Positions 1 to 12,845 of a DNA stretch of 64,000 nucleotides are shown one piece after another. Made by a program: the position numbers and the translations under genes. The notes beneath the pieces were generated by a model, which did no database searches, was not told where the DNA came from, and saw only the letters and a program-made list of their open reading frames with translations. The stretch comes from Bolinopsis microptera (Eukaryota; Ctenophora; Tentaculata; Lobata; Bolinopsidae): the NCBI RefSeq assembly GCF_026151205.1, contig NC_087074.1:15420962-15484961 (forward strand), written 5' to 3'. How positions within the stretch are numbered: the first letter of the stretch is position 1; each line of letters starts with the position of its first letter.

Positions 1-517
1 AAAAAAAAACAAAAAAACAAAAAAAAAACATACATCAAAAAAACAAAGAAAAAAAAATCAAACAAAAAAGAAAAAAAAACACAAAAAAAAAAACAAAAAA
101 ACGAAAAAAAAAAAAACAAAAAAAAAAACAAAAAAATCCAAACAAAACAAATTTCAAACAAACACAAACAATTCAAAAAACAAAAAAAAAAAAAAACACA
201 AAAAAAAAAACAAAAAACACAAAAAAAAAAAATAAAAAAAAAAAATCCAAAACAAAAAAACAAAGCAAATCAAAATTCAAAAAAAATCAAAAAAAAAAAA
301 GAAAAAAAATAATACAAAAAACAAAAAACAAAACACAAAAAACAAAAAACATTTCAACACACAAGCAAAAAAAAACAACAAAAAAAAAAAAAAACAACAA
401 AAAAACAAACAAAAAGAAAATAAAAAAAAAAAAAACAAAAAAAAAAAAAAAATCAAAAAAAAAAAAACAAACAAAAAAACAAAAAAAAAATAATCAAAAA
501 AAAAACAAAAAAAAAAA

Positions 518-550
<33 letters not shown>

Positions 551-831
551 AAACAAAAAAAACAAACAACAAAAAAAAAACAATCAAAACAAAACAAACA
601 CAACACAAAACACAAAAAAATTTCAAAAAAAAAAAAACCAAAAAAACAAAACATCAAAAAAAAAAAAACAAGAAATCCAAAAAAAAAAAAACACAATCAA
701 AACAAACAAAACAAATATCAACAAACAAAAACAAAAAAACAAAAACAAACAAAACCAAAAAAAACAAAAAAAATCATTCAAAAAAAAAAAAAAATCAAAT
801 CAAAAAAAAAACACAAAAAAAAACAAAAAAA
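1..831. repeat. A-rich low-complexity tract
   Basis: The first 831 bases are nearly all A broken by single C, T and rare G. The tract ends abruptly at about 831, where ordinary mixed sequence starts. There is no fixed repeat period. The long phenylalanine-rich reading frames on the opposite strand are by-products of this composition and not genes. It may be a real A-rich array or an assembly product at a contig end. Confidence 0.9.
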
Positions 832-3800
832 TTCAGTGAATGGCAGAATTTCAGAAAATGAGAATGCGAGCTCTCAAAGATACCATACTACGACGTAAAT
901 TGAAAAGATTACAAATGAAAATTTAAAGGTGGCCCCTAATCCGTTTTCAGTAATGGGAGTAATCGTGGCTCTAAAATTCCGAACATTTGATGAATGTCAT
1001 AATCAGGCCACATGGTCGTCACTGTGAGGTTATTTCCGGACGATGGTGTTACATAGAACCGTCTGGGTAGATGAGAACTTGAGAGAAGAGTACGAGAAGG
1101 GAGCGAGAGAGAGTGGAGAAGCAGGATAACGTTGCCATGATCATGACGTCGTGTAAAAAGTGTAGCTTTTAAATCGTTGTAAACCTGGTACCTGAAGTTT
1201 CTGATCACTTAGACTCGACAAGATCCTGATCCCCCTAAGTCGGGGGCTGGTTGGTCGGAGGAACAACCCCCACGCTAAGGATCAGGAACACACTAACAAG
1301 GTAATATTTGACAGAGGTAATACGGGTGTTTAGCAGCGGGACAACCCCCACAAAACCACTGTAACCACAAAGTTGTGTACAGTACGAGGGGGGTGGCAGC
1401 GCAGGACCAGTACAGATCCAGAGTAGTGCCAGAACCAGGTAAAGTACAAATTAGATAAAGAGTTGGGTAGAACACACTGCAGTGAAATGAACTACAGGGG
1501 AGAGACGAGTAAACAGAACATTAGCCGACTGTAGAGAGCCAACACGACCACTAGCCAACAAACCAGCACTACAACATCTCAGGGCTCTCCTCCTAGTCTG
1601 GCTCCTCTACAACTCCTGGTACCTCTCTCCTGGCAACCTCTCAAAACATGAAACCTTCTTCTTTGATGAACAGTCGGTTAGAACTTCATATCGTCTGCCA
1701 TAGAACAATTGTGAGACAAGGGGACGGTCTCGTAACCAACCCGTACTGGTAAGCTGATACTGTACTGAGGAGGTGAAACCGCGAGAGATGGAGCAAACAG
1801 ACGGTGGTAGGAAATGACGGAGAGGATCTAGACAACTTTAGGGCTCGATAGTTGAACACAAGATGTTGGTAAACACAGACATAATTAATCACTGACTTTG
1901 ATTAATAAGATTCAAGTTATGCTATGTTGTGTAACCGTTGATTATATCATCAGGATGGCATGTAGTTACTAGTTAATGGTACAGCTGGAGGATATTTTAG
2001 AGGTTTATATTATGCAAACTCCTGCAAAACATTTGTTAGAGAATGGCTATTTATAGATATGTATTTGTGTTGACTTTCGAACCATCCTTTGTTTCTTAGA
2101 GTTCCCGGCCCTACAACAGGGAGAGCGAATGATAAAACAATCAATTGATAAAACGATCAATAATCAAAAGCTTAAAGCAGCTACAAGTCTCGAAAGTCGC
2201 TGCTTATCGTGGGAAACCTGAGCTTGACACCAGCCCTAGATACAGCTAAGGCACGTGAATAGGACATTACTGAGAAAATTAAACACTTGTCGTAAGTCGA
2301 ACTTGATTGCCTAAAGTCTTAATGATGGTCTGTAATCCAGTTGACAGCGACAAGTGGACGTTACAGAACTAAGAGTCAGGGTTAGACCGATTAAAGTGAA
2401 CAGCAACAACTTAACCAGGGTCTCCAGACACTCCCTTCAAGATTTAATGTTGCAATGATGCGACATATTTCCTGAAACACGTGCTGCTCGTTTTGTATTT
2501 AACTCGGACTCGAACGCCGACCATGTTAAATATACATTATTTTGGTGAACTTACAGGAAAAGTTACATTGTGGAAAAAGTAGATCTCTAATCCTGTAATT
2601 GGTTTGTTTCCAGACCTTGAGACCAAGGAAAGTGATTTCTTCAATCGGGCCAGCTTAACTCAAGAGCAGATAGGATAGGAGGCACGAAAGTGACTATGTT
2701 CGTATTATATAAATAATATTATTCCGCGGAAAAAGCTGTCAAAACAAAATACAGAGATCTGGCAACTGTTCTTGAATAAAATTCAAAAGAAGCAATCCTC
2801 GTTCACATTTTTACAAGCACTGTGAGCTGCAACAATCAGCATGTTTGGTGAATAACACTTGTCGTTACGCACAACAAGTCTAATGCACAACAACAGCACT
2901 ACTAGTTATAATCTCACACCATTTTAAAACCGCCCAAAACCACTGCACTTAAAAACTCACACAGTCACAATAAAAGTTTGGGCAGATTTAAAAAGATAAA
3001 AACACAAAAAAACACAAAACAGTCCGGGGATGAGCTCACACACGAAGAAGAAGAGAATAATAAAAAAGAAGATAATAATAAAGGCGTGCCACCCGTCGTG
3101 CTGTTTTGCTTGTCAGCTCACAGCACAACGTGCTACACACAAAATAGTCAGCGAATATAGAGTCAGCACCACCGTATTATTATTATCAGCTAGAGCACTG
3201 TTTTCATCTTCACAACATGACCGTGATGTCACGTGACTGCTGGTAATAGTTATATAATGTGGTTCTGGTGATAACATCCGAGGTTTTAGTGATGATGGTC
3301 AAGTGAAAAACTAACTGTTGGATGTGTTGTTGGAATCACGCATATATCATAAATGATTATTAGTTTAATATTATTTTTTTGTTAGCAACTTATAATTTAG
3401 ACTCTTATTTATTAGTAAAGACAAGTCTGATCACTACGTAAACGTAGAACAATCTAGAAACAATTTCACTAAACTGAAGAACACAAGGCCGACCCTACAA
3501 GATCTAGACGAAAAGTGATACAACTTAACAGTTCAGTCAAGAGACACAGCCCAATATATCATGCATCTATCAATCATATTACACGACAAACACTGGGTCT
3601 AACCAATTAGACCGATCAACCGTGATCACTAATAATAGACGGGCTGTGAAGTCAGTTTGACATGACGTAACAGTGTAGTAAGCATCTAGCATATTGACAC
3701 CCTTAAATTAAGGTTAACAGTTTCGGCAAGCACGTCATTTTAAGTGGGACTCTTTTACCCGAAATAATGGGACTTTTAAACGGAGTCTTTTAATACTTTG

Positions 3801-4070
3801 AGCAATCGCCACAGTTGCAACTTGATAAACTGTAAATATTCACAGCATCCCCAAGCTCCTAAGTCAGTTCAGAGCATGTAATTAGCACCTACATTCCTTT
3901 TGCATACCTCGTTGTGGTCGTTGCGTATTTGACAGCACGTGTGAAAATTTAGCAGAGACATAATTCTGAACCTAAATGTGTTTCATAACCTACTACTGCC
4001 ATGCAATATGCATCTGTGTTTAGTGTTGACAGTAGACTAAACACCAACAAGTTGAGACTCAAGAACGTAG
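832..4070. other. Intergenic DNA, no gene recognised
   Basis: No exon with credible splice sites or recognisable protein was found. Short open frames occur (for example 936-1208 minus) but match nothing I know. The motif ACAACCCCCAC occurs twice near 1264 and 1340, with small inverted repeats around GATCCTGATCC near 1220-1290, which suggests old mobile-element sequence. Confidence 0.5.
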
Positions 4071-4074
4071 GAAC

Positions 4075-4165
4075 AACTGAGAACAACAGAGAACAAAAGA
4101 GAACAACATAGAACAACAAATATCAACAGAGAACAGAGAACAACACAGAACAACACAGAACAATC
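4075..4165. repeat. Imperfect AGAACAACA minisatellite
   Basis: About ten imperfect copies of a 9-11 base unit (AGAACAACA and variants such as AGAACAACAT). The array ends just before the splice donor of the minus-strand exon at 4172-4528, so it lies in that gene's downstream intron. Confidence 0.8.
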
Positions 4166-4171
4166 GCTAAC

Positions 4172-4528
4172 CTGTTCTGTATTCTGGAGTGTAAATCTTC
4201 AGATTCTCATAGTGCGAATTGTCCGAGTGCCCCCCGAACATTGAGTACTCCTCTCCTCTTCTGGGGACAGGAGAGTACTCCTCACTAGCTCCTGTCACGT
4301 ACTGTTCATGTCCGGCTGTGTACGAATCCTCTTCCCCGCAGAATCGGTAGTGATTCTCACGTTCACTGCACCCATAGTTGCGCTCAATGTGCTGCGCGGA
4401 GTGATCCATTGTATCGTGACGCTCTATCTCGTTAACTATTTCGATAAAACCATGTGGATTGTACAGCTGCTGGTCACGATTTCCATGGCCAGATCCATAC
4501 ATTGTTGAAATGGGGTCGAGCCTCTCAG
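4172..4528 (-). CDS. Orphan internal exon, tyrosine-rich hydrophilic protein
   Basis: On the minus strand an open frame of about 118 codons is bounded by an acceptor (TTGCAATAG at 4529-4537) and a donor (ACAG followed by GTTAGC at 4170-4171). Both ends are phase 1, so the exon is symmetric. The frame is open through the acceptor side (it reads ERLDPISTMYGSG), which shows that the methionine at 4502 need not be the start. The peptide is hydrophilic, rich in Tyr, Glu, His and Gly, with YSPVPRRGEEYSMFGG and PEYRTG near its end. It has no membrane segment or known fold. It could be part of the cytoplasmic tail of a receptor, where tyrosines are phosphorylated; that is a guess. I found no other exon of the same gene nearby, so the gene is either partly outside my recognition or broken. 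Confidence 0.5.
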
Positions 4529-4529
4529 C

Positions 4530-6010
4530 TATTGCAAGAACAGGTGTTAGTGTAAAAATGAAAATGTCATTTTGCTAATATTCAACTAATAAATCATTTG
4601 TTTCTCAAATTTTCAGGCGTAAGTAATTGATAATATTGTAACGATTATGTAGATTGTAGTTGTATAATTAAGTAGATGTAAATTCATAGAAAATTAATAT
4701 AAGTGTACACAATACACATGCCAGGAATATAAATATCCGGAATCAAGGAATGTGCATTTATTCATAACCACAAACTTTAGTGGGCAATTAAAAATTGTTT
4801 TGAAATTTAATATACTGAAATTTGATTTAGAGGATGTTGATCCGTGTGAACGGTCTTCACTGAACCTTACAGTTACACTCATAACTAAATACATGTCTCC
4901 GACTATATCTCTATATTGTTTATTGTATTATAACTATAATTTAAATTTGTTAAGATTTAAACATATTATGTTAACAAATTGTCAGCAGCATATAATTTAT
5001 GTATGATTCTGACGAATCTGTCAGAACAATTAGAATTCATCAAAACGAACAATCATTGCAGAAGAAGAATTGAAATAAAACGTCTAGTGTTGTCTGGTAA
5101 TGGCATTACATCCTTTTAATGGCTATACTAGTATTTCAATTTTTATAAATATACCAGCTTGTAGCAAATACTAGCTTCTTCTAGTCTGTATAACACTCAC
5201 TCAGGAAAATTGTTGTACAGAACATGTTGAGATTTTATTTTCAATAACGTGCATGCTGCTTGTCAATATGGTGTTTAGTAGTGTACATTCATCATTTGCT
5301 AGACACTCGCGTGATAAATTTATCAAATAAAGAACAATCGTAATTTGCCGTACTGAGATTACTTGTTAAAAAACGTCCTGTTAAAATGAAGCGAGAGAAT
5401 GGTTTTTGAGGATTGAATTTTTAGACATATATTTTGAAAGAATTTCCTTGTGTTTGAAATCTCACCAAACTTTAATACTCTTTGTTACATTTTTCATCTA
5501 ACTTGCCTTTTGTGGGCAGCAAGGTAGAGGGACTGACCATCAATCACACCATTGCATTATATGGATATAATCATAGTCTGAGCTGTAAATTCAGCTCTAA
5601 TTGGCATGGATGGAAAGATGGTGAGGAGAGTTAGAGGGAGGAAATTTGTTGATAAATTAGTTGATAAATTTTTGGACAAAGTATACGCTTCCAATGTTTG
5701 AAGTATCACTATCGCCATCTCAAATTTTGGACGGATTGCGGTGGGAGTAAACAGCACCATCTAAAGAACGAATTAGAGGAACACAATTTAGAGAAACAAA
5801 ATTTAAATATCATTGCCATTACAATGAATATAAATATCAAATGAATATAGATATCAAAATCCAATGATAACTTTCATTTCATTTCAAGATTAAATTATTT
5901 TACTAGGAACAACTATTGTTGCAAGTACTTAAGCACTGGGTAGCAAAATACACGCCCCACACTTTAAAGTCAAGTAAATCTACTTCATACTCTAGTTAAA
6001 ATGATTGATA
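4530..6010. other. Intergenic AT-rich DNA
   Basis: AT-rich sequence with no recognised exon. Open frames here (4694-4894 minus, 4752-5006 plus, 5557-5760 minus) are short, low in complexity and lack supporting splice or homology signals. It could hold the 5' introns of the minus-strand gene that owns the exon at 4172-4528. Confidence 0.4.
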
Positions 6011-6169
6011 AAAAGTTTAAATTTTGATTTTTTGAGATAATGGCAAAGATGGTCCAGTATGCTGCCATCGTAGGACAAGCAACACTAGACCCATTCTGAT
6101 CCCAGACATCAACTGTAGAAGCACATGAGTTATGAGTAGAAACTTGATCGGTGCAACAGTCTTCTGGCT

Positions 6170-6550
6170 GAGATAAAGGTGGCTAGGGTCTTCATGAAAA
6201 TTCTCTCTAAATTCAGTTGTTTCTGATAGACAGGAGTGATATCTATCAGCTGATTTTGGCCCCATGGAAAAATATTGTTCCTAACCAACATTTTCAGTGG
6301 TCAAAGGTCAGCGCTTATGTGTAATTGTAGATATTTTGTATATTGGGCGAAAGATTTTCAATCGCGCCCTGAAACACAGTTATACAAATCTATCTTATCC
6401 TACATTTTTTGAGCAATTATGCTCAAACTTTCAGGATATGTTCTTATTAGGATCATTTAGAAGAGATCTCTAGAACCAATTTTAAGATATACTTTTTTTT
6501 AATTTTCATTCGATTTTGAAAATCTTGGACATCCAAAAATCGTCACAAAA
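6170..6550. repeat. Rearranged copy of the repeat at 53803-54294
   Basis: Bases about 6190-6355 match the reverse complement of about 53965-54165 (shared GGTCTTCATG, TTGTTTCTGATAGA, GTGATATCTATCAG and GGTCAAAGGTCAGCGCTT). The following stretch, about 6373-6440, matches 53842-53910 in direct orientation (ACAAATCTATCTT, TCCTACATTTT, GAGCAAT, AAACTTTCAG). The copy is therefore internally inverted relative to the one in the receptor intron. No coding capacity is seen. It is probably a non-autonomous element that spread in the genome. Confidence 0.65.
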
Positions 6551-6559
6551 CGACACTGA

Positions 6560-8140
6560 ATAATCATCTTAGAATACCTCTTCAGTATATCCAAATTGTA
6601 GTGTATTGTAAACATAGTACTTTAGTCTTTACTTTACTAAGTACAACTCATACTAGTTTTAGCTCAAGTGAGTCTCGAATCAGATGGTGGTCCTTAGATG
6701 AATTGCTTAGATGGATTTCAGGAAAAATAACAATAAGAGTCCCTACTCCCTGAAATATTGTCTGGTTTGTGATTGATCGCTGATGAATCTGATTTATGCC
6801 TCAGCTATAGTTTGCTGCTGTATTCAAACTCGTTGATTTCATGTCTTGGGACAATATGCGGTATGACAATAAATCACTGATGACTATCATGTTACATCTA
6901 AGTTATTACATTTTCTTCAGAACGGTCTGACGGACGATCCAGAACTCTAACCCTCTACTCTGAAATTTGGTTTTCCTTAATATGCATACAACTATTAAAC
7001 CTGGGTTGGTTTTCTTCAATGAATATGGAATAAAGGAAGTAAGAGAATACAATATGAAGGTGTGGTGTGGTAGTGCATAAAAGGTACCGTTAAATTTAGA
7101 TGTTGTCAGTTAACTGACTGTAAAGCAGAGGCGGCAATTTGAGGGTGTCCAGGCGGCCGGGGACGCCTTTAAATTTATAATCCTGGTGGCAGGTGCTATA
7201 AAATAGACATAGTAATAAGTAATAAGTGATTAGGAAAGATAACAAATCGCAATATCAAGACTCGTTTACAATCAATGAAACAAGAAATTACAATGAACAA
7301 GAAATTAAATTATAGCACAATTTTACAGAATAAAAAGATGGAAAACAATTCATAAAATATAAAGCCCATTTTGTGTAAGACTTTTGTCCTTGACAGCTAG
7401 TTTGGTTTAGGAAGGACAGGAAACAACCGGGGCAAGAAAGCGGCGTGCCTGAAAGCTTTTGCACACACCGTACACGCAAGTGTCAGTTAGGTTTTTTAGA
7501 GACAGGGCACATAATTAGGACTAGAGAAGAAATATTGTTAAGTAGACATTAGGGGTTTCTGTATTATAGTTGTTACTATAGGGTTGCTGTCCTTGTTGTG
7601 ACACAACGTCTACACAAAAACATGCTTATTAAGTTTTATATCAGTGTGGTTCAAGGATATAAAATGTGGCTTCAAGGTTGATATTTAAGAGATCTTGCGA
7701 AAGATTAATGGCCTTTGTAACACAATGGTTAGATAAGCAATAAATATCTTAAACTATACAGGCAAATTAAAAATTTCTTTATACATCATTCTAGATTAGA
7801 TTTAAAAAGTTCAAAAAATATCAATTATTTTATTAATACCTTCTCACGACATTCTTTAACCTCACAGGGACCACTTGTGAAAACATATCCTAAGGAAATT
7901 AATTGAGATGTTGAGAACAGCCATATAATGTTATGGAAAACAATATTTGTTGCAGCAAAATCTTTTACGGTCCAATCAAGTCAGGGCGGTGGTTATGGCT
8001 GATTGGTCTAATAGCGCACTTTTAAGTTTTCTCCGCAAGCCACATTACACTAGAAGTAAAGTCAGTCAATCTAACCTTGGGTTTCAAATGTTAAAAATAT
8101 ATGGTTGACCTAGTGATGTGTGTTGTCAGGATGGGCTACC
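6560..8140. other. Intergenic DNA, no gene recognised
   Basis: No credible exon. A short GC-richer patch at about 7130-7190 interrupts AT-rich DNA. The frame at 7288-7479 (minus) has no recognisable features. Confidence 0.4.
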
Positions 8141-8149
8141 TGAAAGATA

Positions 8150-10800
8150 ATACGGCAGGGTTTACCTCGACGAACATGTGTAACCCACATATAGGGATAT
8201 TGGAGCACGGAAATTCATTATCTTGTAGAGCTCGAGGTAACTGTGGTATTATATAGATTTGTGAATAGCTAGAAAAATATTAATGCTTGAAAATCGGTTT
8301 GGTGAGTTCTTATTAAGAAAAAATTTTTGGTCCGTTTCTGGTGTCCTATAGGCCTAGAACGTGCACAAGTCTTAAACTTAACAAGGTACGCCAGACCTAT
8401 CACCAAATAGTACTCTGAGACAGTACTGTCTGAGGCAGAAAATATTGTCTTATACGTTTTTTATTTTTGCTTAGCTGCCCCACCCAATACAGACATACAG
8501 TAGTCAAGATGTGATCGAACAGAGTAAATACATTGATTGTTGTAGACAATCGAAGGGAGTCAGCAAGTCTACATAAAGTGGATCGTGAATGATATAGGGT
8601 TCGCTTAAGAGCTTTAAAGTGTCTCTCCCCATGATAGGTTCTCGACAATTATAACCCCAGAAATGCGATGAAACCTTTTTAGAATTGGATAGTTGTCTAT
8701 AGTTAGTACAGGTTCAGGGTGTGATAAATCACTGAATTAGGAACCTCCAAGTTGGGGATTGAATTGTAATGTAGCACACTTGGACATGTTTATATGTAAC
8801 TTATTTCGCTCTCATATAAACTGTAATGATGACAAAAGCTCCATTTCCTCGTTCAAATGGCCTCACGTTTTGTTATTGCCGACAACAATATATTAGTATC
8901 ATCAGCAAAGGTAACAATGATCCAAATTTTAGAAACTGTTTGATGATTTCGTTCATATGTTATATAATAAGGTTCTACAGATAGTAATGAGTTCCAAGAA
9001 TTAACCCTTTGGGAAACACCAAATTGAAGAATCGACTTCTATGGTATGGTATAGGGAATTCTTTATGGATTTGTTATTCTCCTACAACTTCAGTGTATTG
9101 TCTACTAATCCATCACATGGTAGTTTTGAGATTCAACTGGTAGCTCTATACTCTTTACGAAAGAGAGGTTATAATTGCAACTCCTCTCAAACTCCACAAC
9201 CTCTAATTTTATAAGAAGTGTTGATGATCAAAAAAAAAAAGGCGATGGTGTCAAAAGCATTGCTAAGGTCAATGAATATTCCTAAAACATGATACCTTAA
9301 GTTTACGAGAATTTCGTAATTAAATCTACAGAAAATTTGGACTGCAAGCGATGAAGAGTGAGATTTCCTAAATCCAAACTGTGTCTCGATATAACTCCCT
9401 GGGAGCTAACAAATCGTATATTCTAGAATATTTAGCTTTATCAAAGATCTTCCCGAAGACGGCAGTGTGGATATAGGACGGTAGTACTCGATTTCTTCTG
9501 GGTTACCATTCATAAAAACAGGTAGTTACTTTTACCAGTTTTCAGGACATCAGGAAATATACCTTGGGTCCTTAAAGGATATATGAAGTAATTCGATAAC
9601 CACAGGTGTCAATTTACATGATATCCATTTTTATACACTTATGGGAACGGGGGGGGGTGACCTGCATACCATTTTTCGTACTCTCTATGATTTTTCAATA
9701 TTTCGTATCGAGAGCAATCTACTGAACCTAAAATTTTTTTCATTTCTTGGGTTCAGGAATCATAGAAAGTTTTTCATTGGTAATATAGGCAGGCCCACCC
9801 CAATTAGATAGATTATACAGTGTCTCATTCAGCATATTGGAGCAATAGAGACAAACCAAAGCTATTTAATCCAATAGCAATTGCTCTCTATCAACTAGTT
9901 CTTTGGTTATCAATGAAAAATGGGGCTTGGTTTGCCTCTTCTTTTTTGCCCTCTGAGTTCGTTAATAAATTGCCAGGATTATCTTGCTGTTTTCACAGTT
10001 GTATAGAATTTCTTTACAGTAATGCCAACGTTGGCAGCTTTAATGATAGCTTGAGCATCCTCCGATAATCATCTAAATACTTGGTATCGCAAGATATTAC
10101 CACCAAGGGTTCTTATTGGTAACGGTGGCACCAAATCCTTACGTAGTTCATGCTTTCCTTTCTACAGACTGGATGATACTGTCTGTGAAATCCATGGTAA
10201 GTTTGGGAGTTCTTTATGTCACTTTCGGTACCGTCCAGTTTGCAGTGTTTGTCAAGTGTCTGGTCAAAACGAGCCGTTAAACTCTCAAATTTTGTTGAAG
10301 AGTGAGCTGGATTACCTTTACCTTCAAGTTCAGTTACAAAGCTTTTCAATTAGGAACTTAAGTAATCATCATATCGGACATGTTACTGAGGCTCTGTACT
10401 GCCGAGGGTCCTCTACTGAAGTGAAGGTAAATATAGGGGAATGCTCACCAAGCCGTCTTCAATAACACCTGATAAGACTATATTTCTCATTTTATTTGTT
10501 TAAAATGTTATCGAAGCAGAAACTTTTACAGTTTTGACGAAAATGTGATTGCAATGGAGATAGTCGGGTAAAAGCCGTTTCTGAAATAAAGTAATCCACA
10601 AAGAGCGGGAGCTGGTAGAAATATTAAGTATGTTAGAGTTAAAGACTCCCAACAAATTGACAGTTTTCCGCATTTAGCTGAGTTTTGCAAGTAGTTCCAG
10701 GTTTTCACAAAAGCTATCAAAGCAGCCAATAGGGGGTCGGAAAATGACAGCCATAACAATTTAGCCTGCCTGCTCAACTGATAGGTTTATCAACAAAGAG
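8150..10800 (-). pseudogene. Degenerate CR1/L2/Jockey-like LINE (endonuclease-RT) relic
   Basis: Pieces of a non-LTR retrotransposon frame can be read in order on the minus strand, broken by many stops and shifts. Near 10526-10777 are endonuclease remnants (KTWNYLQNSAKCGKLSICW, FRNGFYPTIS). The linker follows at about 10113-10349. The reverse transcriptase comes next: GKIFDK at about 9430-9460, QFGFRKSHSSS at about 9360-9400, GIFIDLSNAFDTI at 9254-9290, a decayed GVPQG block at 9003-9030 and FADDTNI at 8886-8909. The C-terminal part (LFDHILTTVCLYWVG) lies in 8400-8648. It is inactive and old; the edges are approximate. Confidence 0.8.
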
Positions 10801-12840
10801 GCTCTCATTATTGTAGTACAGTGTGATACGTTTTTTTTTTCTAAGACCACAGTATTAAATGGTCAGATACCAAGATGAGCAACACCTCTGTGCCTTTTTG
10901 CTTACCTGCCAATGTATCTTTGATAGAATCCTGATGTATGATGAATTTGGTACAGGCCCTGCTGTGCAGGATCCGTTGGTATTCAGCAAGACCAATCATA
11001 TCAAACGAGTGCCCCTATACATGTTTGAGTTCATTAGGAAAGCTATCAAATTAGATGCGTTTCATCTAATTGTAGAATAAAAGTTGATAACATAGATATT
11101 TTTGAGGAAGTGATCTGCTTGATTGCATATAAGAACTCGATTTTAGAGTACGACGGCAACGTTTTCAAGTACACGGCATACGATGCAATTCAGGCATCTT
11201 CCTGGTTTCTATTATCATAAAATCTATCAGAATCTATAGATTTCCTCATCAGAAATGAAATGGGCATAACCGTTCCTCTGCAGAACCTGCCCACACGCAG
11301 CACATCCATAGACCAATTTTGCATGAGATTTAGCTGATTTGAAACACTTAGTATGGATGGCATATTTCTAGTTTTCACACTCTATAAAGGTTGTCCGATG
11401 GTAAAATGATCACTGGGCAAGCTCACAGCACATCTGTAATCCATTTCATAATCATTTTTACTAAGTGGGGCTGTTAGACCCCACTGACTGGTTGTGTATT
11501 CCCACGTCTTGTCCGCTCTTGCCTCTCTCTCACATACACCCACCTGTGTAAGCGCACACGCAATGATCTTCCCGTGAAATTTTGTGTGCAGGGAGATCCA
11601 ATCCTACCCTCTTGGACTACTCAGCCGCGCAGTTTTAAACACTAGTTAATTGTAAACGTGTAGCAAAGCACATCGTGCGCATCCCACTACAGGTATATAT
11701 TATGATATTGCCTCGATTTTGGGGTCCAGGACCCTTTGAAACTATTGACTGTTTGAGATACTGCGTGGCTGAGATCGTACACGAGTGTGTCCAGTTTTCA
11801 CCAAGTATAATTTTTGTTTTTGTTTATTGCTGTCGCTGTAAGTGTTACACATAAACATTTACAAGGCCCTGTGTGTAATGTAACCGGTAGTTTTGAGTAC
11901 CAAGTGCATGAGCCGGCTCCCAAGCCCCCCACCCTCCCCCAGTCCCTCGATTGGACCCCCAACAAAACTGCCAGCCAGCTCCCACGAGCCGCCTCTGCTG
12001 TAAAGGATTTAATAATATTGTTAAATCTCCAATTCCTTTCGTTAATTAAAATTGTCGTGGAACAACTGTAAACCAAAACAAAGATATGCATCACCGACTA
12101 GTTTTTTTTCTTCATTGATTTATTAGTTTTCATTGATTACTAAAATTTGGCAATTTGGTTCAACTAAATCACTCGCCAAGCATTTTTAATTATTTAACAT
12201 AAGAACTCTAACATCTAAGCACATAAAAGTAACATTATTTTGAGCGTGGTAAATCACTCGCTCTACACAACACTCGATCTTCGAAATTTTTCTAAAAGTC
12301 CCCCGACAGTTGAAACTTGAATCGATGTATTTTCAGACATTGACTCCGAATCACCCCCATGACATAGGGTTAAAATGTTCCCCTTGCAAGATATCATGGC
12401 AAAAACCCACAAATCATATTGTTCAGAATAAAACAAATATTATATTCAAATCTCTTATTCATCAATATTAAATCATTATAGAACCTAATTTAGTGGCTTG
12501 ATCGTTATGTTAGGGCATTCATTAGCTGATGCTGACAGGCACTGCATGGGGCAGAGAACTAGACCATTACGCGGAGGCTTACAATGACCCTTTTTGAACC
12601 CCATGGCAGTGCTATTTTATAAGGTACAAATTTAAACGAAGTTATGAAAACGGATCAAGTCACTCCTGTTTTTACACATATCAACAGCAACTTAAAACAA
12701 CCTAGAATTGGTACAACTCACTTGAAGATTAAACTGTTAGTGATGAGAGATTGGGCAATTAACATTTTAGTAGTCGGAGACATGCGGATCAGCTTCTGAG
12801 GTTCTAATAGTTCATTCAGACCAGAAGTTTTACTTTTTTC
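10801..12840. other. Intergenic DNA, no gene recognised
   Basis: No supported gene. Open frames at 10859-11080 plus, 11190-11378 minus and 11798-12094 on both strands have no recognisable domain and no splice context. Some may be more remnants of the LINE relics on either side. Confidence 0.4.
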
Positions 12841-12845
12841 CAAAT

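Noticed and set aside
277..696. Phenylalanine-rich open frame in the A-rich tract
   Set aside because: It is only the translation of poly-T on the opposite strand; there is no codon structure, splice site or start context.
936..1208. 90-codon minus-strand open frame
   Set aside because: No domain, splice sites or homologous pattern could be seen, so it is not reported as a gene.
10859..11378. Open frames on both strands as a small gene
   Set aside because: Low-complexity context beside a LINE relic and no recognised protein features.
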